Origin: Mytilus edulis
Lineage: Eukaryota > Mollusca > Bivalvia > Mytilida > Mytilidae
Direction: 5' to 3'
Assembly (NCBI RefSeq): GCF_963676685.1
Contig: NC_092346.1
Coordinates: forward strand, 95,593,917 to 95,657,916
Length of the DNA stretch: 64,000 nucleotides
Shown: positions 54,286 through 64,000 of the stretch, in pieces
Position numbering within the stretch: position 1 is the first letter of the stretch
How the letters are laid out: each line of letters starts with the position of its first letter
Position numbers and translations under genes: made by a program
Notes under the pieces: model-generated
Databases searched by the model: none
Told to the model about the DNA's origin: nothing
The model's input: only the letters and a program-made list of their open reading frames with translations

Positions 54286-54739
54286 TTACTACTATATATC
54301 AAATGTCTCGTCAGTAATATTTCCCAAATTTCATTTTAATGTTGTTCTTAACAACTATCGTGTCCACACACTGAAATTTTTCACGATCAGATGAAACTTA
54401 AATCTTAAGCGGTGGAAAAGTGATTTTCAATTGAATCAATGATGCGCATGGAAAGCGCGATTGTTGTGAAAATTTTCGTAAGTAATTTTATATTTCTGTT
54501 ATATTGGACTGGTGAAAATATATAAAGAATTTGTGCACGTATACAATCATTATACATCACGTTGTCAATAATCCCAATTAAAAAGAGCTTTTATATTTTA
54601 GAAAATGAAAATAACACTTTTTAACGATGATATATAGTGATGTTTTTTTAAGTCATTGATTCAACTGCATTGAAGATGTTTATTGTATTGTCTATTTTGG
54701 TCATAAAGAGCGCTAATATGAATAATTAATTAAATTTGA

Positions 54740-55655
54740 ATTTATTGAAATTGTTCATTGTCTTTTTAAGTCATTATCTGTGTTCAGTTTATTGGAGTTG
54801 TTTGTCTGTTCGGGTCATGTTTTTGGTTTATTAAAGTGTTTGATTGTTTTCAGTCTTTAGTTCTGTTTATTGGAGTTGTTTGTTTGTTCGGGTCATGGTT
54901 TTGGTTTATTAAAGTGTTTGATTGTTTTCAGTCTTTAGTTCTGTTTATTGGAGTTGTTTGTCTATTTTATTCGTGTAATCAGTTTTAGTTGTTGATTGTC
55001 TATTAGAGTCATGTATTTTGTTTAATGGGGTTGTAAAATATCTACTTGGGTAATGCAGTTGAGCTGCTATTGGAGTTGTTAATTATCTATTTGAGTCCGA
55101 TATATTCAGTTTAATGGAGTTGTTGTTTGAGTCATGTATTCAGTTCGTTGGAGTGGTTGATTGTTTATTTGAAATATTTTTTCAGTTTGTTGGAGTTGTT
55201 GATTGGAGATTTTAGTCATTAATTCAGTTTGTTGGAGTTGTTGATTGGAGATTTTAGTCATTAATTCAGTTTGTTGGAGTTGTTGATTGGAGATTTTAGT
55301 CATTAATTCAGTTTGTTGGAGTTGTTGATTGGAGATTTTAGTCATTAATTCAGTTTGTTGGAGTTGTTGATTGGAGATTTTGATTGTAGTCAACAATCCA
55401 GTTTGTTGGAATGCTTCATTGTTTACTGGAGTCATAATTTAAGTCTATGTGAGTTGTTGGTTGTTTATAATAGTCATCATTTAAGTCTATGTGAGTTGTT
55501 GGTTGTTTATTATAGTCATAATTTAAGTCTATGTGAGTTGTTGGTTGTTTATTATAGTCGTAATTTAAGTCTATGTAAATTTTTGATTGTTTATTGCAGT
55601 CATTATTCAAGTCTATTAGAGATTTTGATTGTTTATTCAGTTGTCAATTCAGTTT
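54740..55655. repeat. 42-bp minisatellite with changing unit types
   Basis: Left part: dimers of about 84 bp (TTTATTGGAGTTGTTTGTTTG, TATTAAAGTGTTTGATTG). Middle (55180-55390): near-identical 42-bp units CAGTTTGTTGGAGTTGTTGA plus TTGGAGATTTTAGTCATTAATT. Right (55440-55640): 42-bp units AAGTCTATGTGAGTTGTTGG plus TTGTTTATTATAGTCATAATTT. The period is a multiple of three, so long periodic open frames appear on both strands. Confidence 0.9.
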
Positions 55656-55659
55656 ATCA

Positions 55660-56990
55660 CATTAAAAATAGACCAATAATCTTACTTTTTTAAGATGTTA
55701 AACCACGGAAACATGTCTCTAGTCAGTTGAAACACAGACATATCGTATATGCCAAACAATTCTGGATTGTACTGAGTTTTCTATAAGATTCTTTATTTGT
55801 ATAATCCACAGTGAAAGATCCAATCGCGGATATATGTGCACTTGAAGTAGAGTACTTTGTTCAGTACCCTCGATTGTCATTGAGCATACGATGTTTTTTC
55901 ATCCACGTGCTCCCTCCATTTCGTTACTGTTTTTGAAGAAAAACTGAGTTCTGTTGGTCTTTGTTTTATGATATATTGATTTAAGTTATTTGTTGGATTT
56001 TTTGCTTTTAATTCTTATCTTTCCACAATATTTGAGTGTTGGAAATTACCCCAATTTTTAGCTTTGACTTGACGTGTATCCCTTATCGGTGTAAGTTAGT
56101 TGGTTGATTAAATAGCCAGCGCCAATCCCTCGAACATTTTATAGAACTTCATCAATATCTTATGTTTTTCGCCGTTCATGGAGAGATAAGATCTCTAGAT
56201 TCAATTCAATACACATCTGTCACACATCCTAAAACTCTGGATTTGTAGTCGTGCAGGATGATTGCTTCGCTCTTTTCTGTATGTTTCCAAACTTCTCTAT
56301 TTCGTTGGATCCTAACTCAGCACTATACTTCATTATGGATCTTTTTGGTAGGTTGGTCAGTTTGATGCTCTTTTGTTCTTTTATTGACATATTAATTGAT
56401 ATAAGTTTCTTCTCAGAAAAACTAGCAGTTTGTTTTCCTAGTAATTTTCGTATAATGGCTAGTCGGCTTTAGATCATCTAAATCTAGATCTTTTTAAATC
56501 TTCACCTATTTGTGGTTATCTATAGCTGATAGAAGTGTGTCATTTGTGTTTTATACTCATAATTGCGTAGCATTTTTAGAGTTAATATATTTTCCAATTT
56601 GCTGCCAAAACGTTTATGTTTGTCCGATCTTTTCGGTATATTAAGCAGTCGTTTTCAAAAAGCCGAACTTAAGATTTTACTTAGGAAGGTATAGGTCCTA
56701 AAACTGTGCCTTGGTGATCATAAAACTTATGTGGTGACGATTTCAATCGTTGTTCTTCAAACCTCTGTCGAGACTATGTTAGTGTCAGGAGCACACTTCT
56801 GTTCTGAATCTGTTTGGGTAAGTTGTAGAATTCTTATGAACTTCATAACAACGGGAATGATTTCCATAGAGTGAATATGCAAATGCGTAGCGTATCATTT
56901 GAGGTTATCACACACAATACGATGGAACAGACGGTATGCTACTGAAAGTGAAATTAAAGATATTTCCAAAATTATTTTGCGTTTGTCTGT
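55660..56990. other. Non-coding stretch, no gene recognised
   Basis: No coding or repeat signal resolved. Short open frames lack domains. Confidence 0.4.
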
Positions 56991-56994
56991 GTAA

Positions 56995-57330
56995 ATAGTT
57001 ATCAAAGGTACCAGGATTATAATTGAGTACGCCAGACGCGCGTTTCGTCTACATAAGACTCATCAGTGACGCTCATATCAAAATAGTTATAAAGCCAAAC
57101 AAGTACAAAGTTGAAGAGCATTGAGGATCCAAAATTCCAAAACGTTGTGCCAAATACGGCTAAAGTAATCTATGCCTGGGATAAGGAAATCCTTAGTTTT
57201 TCGAAAAATTCAAAGTTTTGTAAACAGGAAATTTATAAAAATGACCACATTATTGATATTCATGTCAACACCGAAGTGTTGATTACTGGGCTGGTGATAC
57301 CCTCGGGGACGAAACGCGTTTAGGTTTTGT
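56995..57330 (-). repeat. Dispersed repeat (GACGCGCGTTTCGTCTACAT family)
   Basis: Contains CCAGACGCGCGTTTCGTC, CATAAGACTCATCAGTGACG, AAGCCAAACAAGTACAAAGT, GAGCATTGAGGATCCAAAAT and GGTGATACCCTCGGGGACGA. I recall this as a very abundant Mytilus repeat, present with few changes. The 70-codon open frame inside it (57111-57323) is part of the repeat. Confidence 0.65.
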
Positions 57331-57334
57331 AGGA

Positions 57335-59500
57335 GAACGAGAACAAGTAAGTCAATGTTGAACAATTAGTACCCATGGGCCATAGAAACACTGATTATCT
57401 GTGAAAAATAACTTCCCCAAACTCAACACATATGTCTAGTCTTTTTCGATAATCTTCTTTTGTTTATTTGTTGAATTTTGCTTATTTTTTTTTTTATAGA
57501 GAATGCGAGTTTCAAAGATTGTGGTCCTATAAAGTTATTGTATAATATTTCAATTCTTCGAATGTTACGTTTCGTTGTTAACAAATCCAGCAAGTAAAGA
57601 ACTTCATCCTCATCTTTCTACCCAGATTTGACAGGTTTGGGTTCCTTTTCTTCTGAATATTTGTTTTCTAATAATTGTAAGAAGTATATATGTTCCAGAC
57701 TATTCGATATAAATATATATAGAGAGTTCCCTTACAGAAATATTTTCGAAGGTCAACATACTATATATATAAAATACAGTTGCCTGTTGTGCAATTCCAT
57801 CTCAAGTAGTGCCCAGTGCTCCAATTAACAATAGCACTGCACCATTTGATGTTCTGGTTGGTAAAGGTTGGAAGCTTTAATTTGAAAGGTTGTCAAGTGG
57901 AAAATGTTCATGTATCCAACAGCAAATTGTTTAAAGATAAACTCTCAACCATAAATCAATCTTGGTAATACATAGCATGATTGCTCGATTTTGTAAGTTA
58001 TTGGAGGATTTATTCCATTCGAACAATGCGCCCAAGATATGAAAGAATAGCTAGAATCTTCTTGTCATCCTCATTCTAGCATTAAGTTCGTGTTTTCGTT
58101 CAGTTTTGATCTAAGATTTCCCAAATGAGTTGTATCTTTTAATGAGTCTGATGTTATTTTCATGCATAGTCTTTTTACTTGTTGACCAATCAACTCTCGG
58201 TAAGGAAGGCTGATAATGAATAATTGCATGACTAAAGTGAACTTTCAGGAAACACTCATGGAATTTGAGTAGTATTATTATGTTATGAGAAATAACGGTT
58301 CCGAATAATATATGACTGTTTTCAACTCTTGTTTCATTAATTATGAATGCAACAATTCGCAGACATAATCCTGGCTTCTGTAACAATTTATAAACCCTAA
58401 CTGTTGAGTATATTGTATGAAGTAGGTACTAATTAAATGTTGCGGTTGGGATATATGGTACTTTTGACGAGTTTGGAGAAAATATGCGTAGCTGGAAGTC
58501 CTGACTCCTAAGTAATATTCATCCAGACATCACTGGCGTATAAATATCCGACTTGAGAAAACTAGGACGCATATATTGTAGTTTAAGACCAGACTTAAGA
58601 TTTCCAGAGACTTTATATATATATATTAACCTGGAGGAGGAGGCACAAATCCGCCTAACAGCACAAAAGTCATGTAATGAATATATTTACACACAAGTAA
58701 AATTATCAATTTGCCATTATAAGAGTTTAAAATATGATACAAGACAGCTTTACAGCATTATATACAGCATAGAAACAGAAATTGTACGAAAAGTAACATA
58801 AATCATATTGTACAAGCAAATCACATTTGAACTTTAACCGGGTTCTAAAATACATAATCATTGAGAATACATTTTATAAAACATTTAATTTCCACAAAAA
58901 GATTTCTAAGAATTTATTTATTCATTAATGAAATGCACGTTTATACCCCGAGGGTTAAAGGTGCATATACACAATACAGTACTCTGGTAACAGAATATAT
59001 AAGGAGCATATTCTAAATATTCAGAGGTAATTTCAAATTCACAAGCTGCTCTCATTTAGTTACTGGTGTCATAGACGATGTGTGAGTCAGTTTATTTCGT
59101 CATTTCAGAAGTTTTGAAAGCCATTACCGTTACTTTACTTTTGTCATCGGCATAGATTTTCAGGGTACTGCATAAAGCATATGTTTTTATCTTTGACATG
59201 CAAAACAAGCACACTACGAAATGCCGTGTGAAGACTGGAATTAATGACAAGAAAGGGACTTCTGGGACTGAAAATTAGACCAAACAAAAAGTAAATAACA
59301 AAAATACCGACACTCCAAGACACTCCTAGGATTAAAGACCGCTCTATATGAACACTGCCCATATCAACGGCGCTCTCCTCCATCCTATTTATAGGATTCG
59401 AAACGTATACCAATATAGATACAGATATTGAAAGTTGGCATATATAGGCCTAAAGTGTGCACATCAGGAGTCATAATTTCAGCTCTTTTAAACCGAAAAA
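57335..59500. other. Non-coding stretch, no gene recognised
   Basis: AT-rich. A TA microsatellite lies at about 58614-58626. Open frames of 60-90 codons show no domain. Confidence 0.4.
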
Positions 59501-59504
59501 TTTG

Positions 59505-59745
59505 AAAAGTGGGGCGAAAGTTACCAGAGGAACAGTCAAACTCATAATCGAAAATAAAGGCTGACAGCGCCATGGCTTTAAATGAAAAAGATAAACAGAC
59601 AAATAATAGTACACAAGAACTTGGCAACATAGAAAACTAGAGTGAGAAACACGAACCCCAATTAAAACTCGGGTGATCTCATGTGCACCGGAAGGGTAAG
59701 CAGATCCTGCTCCACATGTGGCACCCGTCGTGTTGAAACCTGCAG
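59505..59745 (-). repeat. Dispersed repeat (CAGAGGAACAGTCAAACTCA family)
   Basis: Contains ACCAGAGGAACAGTCAAACT, CATAATCGAAAATAAAGGCT, GCGCCATGGCTTTAAATG, AAAGATAAACAGACAAATAA, CACGAACCCCAATTAAAAC and TGCTCCACATGTGGCACCCG. From memory it is a high-copy Mytilus element. A decayed piece lies near 6885-6960. Confidence 0.6.
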
Positions 59746-59798
59746 TATTTATATTTGCCTTTTTCCGTCTAATATTAATCTGGAACTATATACTTATA

Positions 59799-60075
59799 TT
59801 TTCCAAGAACTATTACCGACTGGAACAAACTACCGGATAACATTGTAAATTGCACTTCAGTAGACTCCTTCAAACCTTCAATTTCAAAGCATCAATATTA
59901 ACTCAATTACAACATCTTACTTTATTAGTACAAATCATTTTTTTATTTTTTTTCATATTTTTTTTAAATTGTACATTTTTCAATCTATGTTTTGTTGTAA
60001 GTTTCCTCCTGTGACATAATCTTCAATTCGTTGAAGTCATTGAAGGCGGTCACTATATGGTAGAATAGAATAGAA
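59799..60075 (+). mobile_element. LINE E: 3' end only (CR1/Jockey group)
   Basis: Encodes RTITDWNKLPDNIVNCTSVD then SFKPSISKHQY and a TAA at about 59898. This aligns with DWNKLPPDIANQTSTDNFKD at the end of LINE D. A 170-bp 3' UTR follows and ends in a (TAGAA)n repeat at about 60061-60075, a short terminal repeat typical of this group. Only the last ~275 bp of the element is present. Confidence 0.8.
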
Positions 60076-63000
60076 TTATATACCAATATAACAGTGTGCA
60101 ATTATGCCAATATAATAGTCCCATTGTTTGTCTATTATTGATTTTTTTTCTAAATCAGAATTATTAATTAAGGAACGACCATTTAACTTGAAAAGAGGGG
60201 AAGGTTTTTTCCTTTAAACAAAATATTCCAATTGATCACACAATTTGATGGACAGAAAAAAAACTTCTGAATCCAGATTTCCCCATATCTTTTTTATTTT
60301 GACAAATATTTTGAAAAAAAAAGTTTTATTGAAAGTGTCGAAAAAATAAATACAAATGAACAAAAATTTCCGACTCGGTTAAAAACAATAACCTGTTCCC
60401 GTCGGGTACCTCTGAAAATGATAAACCGGATATGGATATAGTGGTAATTATTCAATATGGTGGACATTTTCGACCAAAGATCATGAATGGGGTAAAATTA
60501 TCTATTAAATAGCAATAAAAACAATAGTTTCCTTTGGCAAAAATAAATAATGATATTGTATATAGAACAACACATCACAAATTATATAAGATAATTGGTG
60601 TTATGCTACTATAAAGCGCAAGGGCATGCGATACAGTTACAGCCAAATACAGGGGAGGTAATGACGTCGCTGTCAACGTAAAATGGTATTTTAGCGACGT
60701 CAAAATGTGTCGTATTGGGAAGAAATTCATCATTTAATGATTTCAATCATAAGGTTGAAAGGGGAACATGTGCCCCTTTCTTAAAATTGACATTTCGCTT
60801 GATAATGTATGAAGATCATGTGCACCAATTTTTATAACCAAAACATCTATGACAATATTATGAATTATTTTTATTTGATAAATTGCATAATTGATAGATT
60901 ACATCACAACAGTCAACTGACCAATCAAATAACTCCAATTAGTAAATTGGGAATGGGTTAGTTTTTTTATGGGACTATTATACTTATAATTAGTATAAAA
61001 GTCCAAGTTATTTTAAATACCTATAAAAAAACAAAAACTGGGATTAAAAATAATGTAATTCTAATTTCTAAGAATCTCTAAAAGTGGTTCATAAAGATAA
61101 TAACTTTTTTTAACATATTTAGAATAACTGGTGTGGGTATAAAATAGATTGTATACAAATTTTTGAAAAAAATCATACTGGTCGGATCGGGGATATTAAC
61201 ATGATAAAGTGTGTATAATACATGCTCTTAAAATTTTTTAAATGACAAATTATGCCAATACAGCATTGAAATACTAGACATTATTTTTTTTTTAAATGGA
61301 AACGGTCAGTATATCTTCAGAAATGTTCAGTTGAGCTTTAGCAGCTCTATTGAAACAGATTAAGTTTTTATTAAATTCATTTTGATGACAATACAATACA
61401 TTGTAATATCCTTTAATATCAGTGTTCTCCCCAGGCCGGTTTAGCACAGCGATTTTCAGATAAAAAAAAACGATAAAATACTGAATTATTTTAATTGAAG
61501 AATTTATAAATAAAAATAGCCTTCTAAACACGAGTTTATGAACTAAAAATTGTACTATTTCTAATTAGGAACGGCAGCCTTAAATATTTCAAACAGATCA
61601 TTAACAATTGCAATTATATAATTTAGTCCATCCAAAGTGATCTTTAATTACCTATTTAGGAATTAAACTGCTCATCAAAATATTTTAAATCTCACAACAC
61701 ATGAATACTTCAGATATTTGAAAAAAGATGTTTTAAAAGATTGACAGGAAATTAAAGGATCTAATTGGAATGGAATCAACAAATTACGAACAGATATGCT
61801 TTTCAAGTGAAAAACATCAACAAAATTTATACATAATCGGGAATGTCCTTCTTAAAATACTCTTTGTCTCACACCGTAACTATATATAATACTTTAGCTA
61901 TTTGACCAACGATGTATTAAAAAAAAATGAACGAATTAAATGTCATCTTTCCCTATTTTTTAATGTAATTATAAGTCTGTTTCAACTGGCAAGAATACCA
62001 CTAAAACGGACAAGCAGTTTATTCTTTAAATTGCTGTCATTGAATATCAAGAGAGAAAATAAATCCCGAAATTGATTTGAAACTTTGATACTCTATAGTT
62101 TTCCTGGAAAATATTCACATCCCTCGGTATTAGTGTACTTCCAGTTGCGTATATATTACATGCATGTCGGAACAATTGTGATGATGGCGAATTTCTTCCT
62201 TTTTTCGAGAACAATCTAATTGATATATAAATGTCCATAACTTCGATGAGCCAAATAAAGTTATATATCGACCTGTATTTAAATCTCTTCTTCTTCTTCT
62301 TTTGGTATACTATAATCTAGATCGTCATTTGATGATTACATACTGTTGGCATACGTGGACTTGTCATTTTACAAAACTTTTACCCCAATTTATGCAAAAT
62401 GTATGTTTCTTTCTTATGTTCTATGTATACATGTATATGTTTTAATTTGCTCTAAAGGTCCGTAACTTATAATCCAGGCGTATATAGGAATGGTCGACAA
62501 GTGCGTACATTTTTTTAAATCAATATTTCTGGCCTTCACCATTGACAACGGGTATATATTACATTTTACCAAATTTACCCTTGGAAAAAATACGTATATA
62601 GATTTTTATTTCATCAAATCTGTTTGGTTTTTTTTTTTTGGTATTATTTATATTTTTATAAATAATTCTTTTCACCAGAAATGTTATTCATAAACAAGCG
62701 TATGAGTTTAGTAATATCACTTTCGGACACGCAAGATAGAGATGTATATTATATATATACACCTAATAGTTCAAAATGGAAAGTTATAAGTTATCGGCCG
62801 TGTACACTTATCAATACACTAAGAAGTGAAACGATGCATGAATTTGCAAACTCGACAGGAAATCGCTTGAATACCTGGACGTGTCACCTCACACCCCCTA
62901 CAATATCTTTGGGAGTAATACCTTTAGCCATGCGGGTGATCAGTGGAGCGAAGATCCTAATTTATTTGAATAAAGTTTATTACATAAAAGAATTATAAAC

Positions 63001-64000
63001 TAATTAGATTTCCGAAAACAATTCAAGTTTCACGGAAGACTTATTTATGATTTGAAATTTTGACTTTTTCACTATTAAATTCCTATATTATCAGTCTAAA
63101 AATAACAGATCATGGTTATTTAAAAAAAAAAGAAGAAAATTTTCCGTATCAAGTAAGTTAACTAGTTAACTAGTCGGATAAAACAACCGTACAATTGACG
63201 AGATATCGACACTCAATTACGACTACATCGGGTTACTGTAGTTTTGGTCCTTAGACATATCGTGACTGCAAATCGGAGAAGGTGACAAAATGGCCGACAG
63301 CAGAGAATTGATACTCTAAATTTAAAATCGATGGTGATCTCTTATCTAGCAGAATAAAACTTTAATATCTATGAATTTGAGCATTTTTATACAGAATAAA
63401 CATAATATCAATTTTTGATTTTTTTGCGAAGTTTCCCTTTAAGGAACATCTCAGATTCTTATGATTGTCTTGCTTTAAAAGGTAAAAACGAACAAAGGGA
63501 TTGAACTTAAACAACTTTCCTATAATGTTCTTTCATAATCTTCCTGTTTGATAATTCCCTTGACTTATATGCATGTTTTAAACAACATGGAAAATCAGAA
63601 TTAAGCAGTATTTATATTTAGTATTTTTATAAATTTAGAAACACGTCAGAGGGAATTCCCAGTTTTGATCAAATGCGATAGTTCTCTGAATTCCGATAAA
63701 TCTATTTCTGTCATTTAAGAACTGAAGTGGAGTTTTTCTTATATGTTACCGTTATGAAACTGATATTTGAGATTGTACTTCCATAAAGAAATAGAGAACC
63801 ATCTAGGTCGTTTAATAATCATTTAATATACGTTCTTGCTCCAGGGTTTGTTTTGGAAATTATGCGCATGCGTATAGTTTTCTTGACTTCAAGGGTTTTT
63901 AGATTGAATGGTTGCTCTGGATTCTCCACTCAATTAATTAATTTATAACTCATGGGATCTTTTCTATGTATGTCTGCTATTGAAGGTTATTGTTAATGCA
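60076..64000. other. 4 kb without recognised gene
   Basis: AT-rich. It holds the inverted repeat at 60662-60702, a hairpin GAAAGGGG/CCCCTTTC at 60758-60781 and a TTC microsatellite near 62285. The 105-codon open frame at 62681-62998 has no family I recognise, no flanking splice sites and ordinary base composition, so it is not called. Confidence 0.45.
60662..60702. repeat. Inverted repeat with CRE-like TGACGTC cores
   Basis: TGACGTCGCT (60662-60671) and AGCGACGTCA (60693-60702) are exact reverse complements, 21 nt apart. Each includes a TGACGTC/GACGTCA palindromic core known as a CREB/ATF site. No gene is recognised nearby, so regulatory use is speculative. Confidence 0.5.

Noticed and set aside
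55106-55435. Minus-strand open frame with 14-residue repeats (Q-Q-L-Q-Q-T-E type), and matching periodic frames on the plus strand
   Set aside because: The DNA is a 42-bp minisatellite; a period divisible by three with no stop in the unit gives open frames on both strands. No start context, splice sites or codon bias support a protein.
57111-57323. 70-codon open frame
   Set aside because: Part of a dispersed repeat; the frame occurs because the repeat copy is well preserved.
60758-60781. Hairpin GAAAGGGG/CCCCTTTC resembling a bacterial terminator
   Set aside because: Eukaryotic context, no upstream gene and no T-tract after it; treated as an incidental inverted repeat.
62681-62998. Plus-strand frame of 105 codons
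   Set aside because: No family recognised, no splice signals around it, length within chance for this composition.

Overview
The window looks like nuclear DNA of a bivalve mollusc, most likely a marine mussel (Mytilus). It is AT-rich, gene-poor and repeat-dense. The genes have short exons split by GT-AG introns. Several interspersed repeats match, from memory only, sequences common in Mytilus genomes. No search was possible, so the genus is an inference; eukaryote and mollusc are firmer.

Three protein genes are supported. (1) SELENOT (+), four coding exons between 8525 and 11581, encodes a 196-residue selenoprotein T. It has an in-frame UGA at 9637-9639 in a C-Y-S-U motif, and a good type-2 SECIS candidate in the 3' region at 12586-12653. 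(2) A RAP2-type Ras-family GTPase (+), 25707-26246, has an intronless coding region of 179 residues. (3) A TRIM-type protein (-), 51990 down to 46409, has four coding exons with all junctions in phase 1. The conceptual 754-residue protein runs RING, B-box 1, B-box 2, coiled coil, filamin-like Ig repeat, short linker, SPRY-like domain. The three genes have no obvious functional link.

The rest is mostly mobile elements and tandem repeats. 0-8 kb: a hAT-like MITE, a complete tandem-core element, two LINE fragments fused in the same orientation beside an assembly gap, and a tRNA-derived SINE with target duplications. 8-14 kb: SELENOT. 14-25 kb: MITEs, a decayed LINE, a 560-bp tandem retroelement tail, and a MITE nested in another MITE. 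25-26 kb: RAP2, lying between inverted copies of one MITE. 26-40 kb: no recognised gene, with a 5-kb zone crowded with the palindrome TACATGTA. 40-43 kb: a 5'-truncated LINE with one in-frame stop. 44-46 kb: a hAT-derived element ending just past the TRIM gene. 46-52 kb: the TRIM gene, whose introns hold a 42-bp minisatellite with a perfect 111-bp palindrome and a tandem-core element. 52-64 kb: degenerate tandem arrays, dispersed repeats and a LINE 3' end, with no recognised gene.
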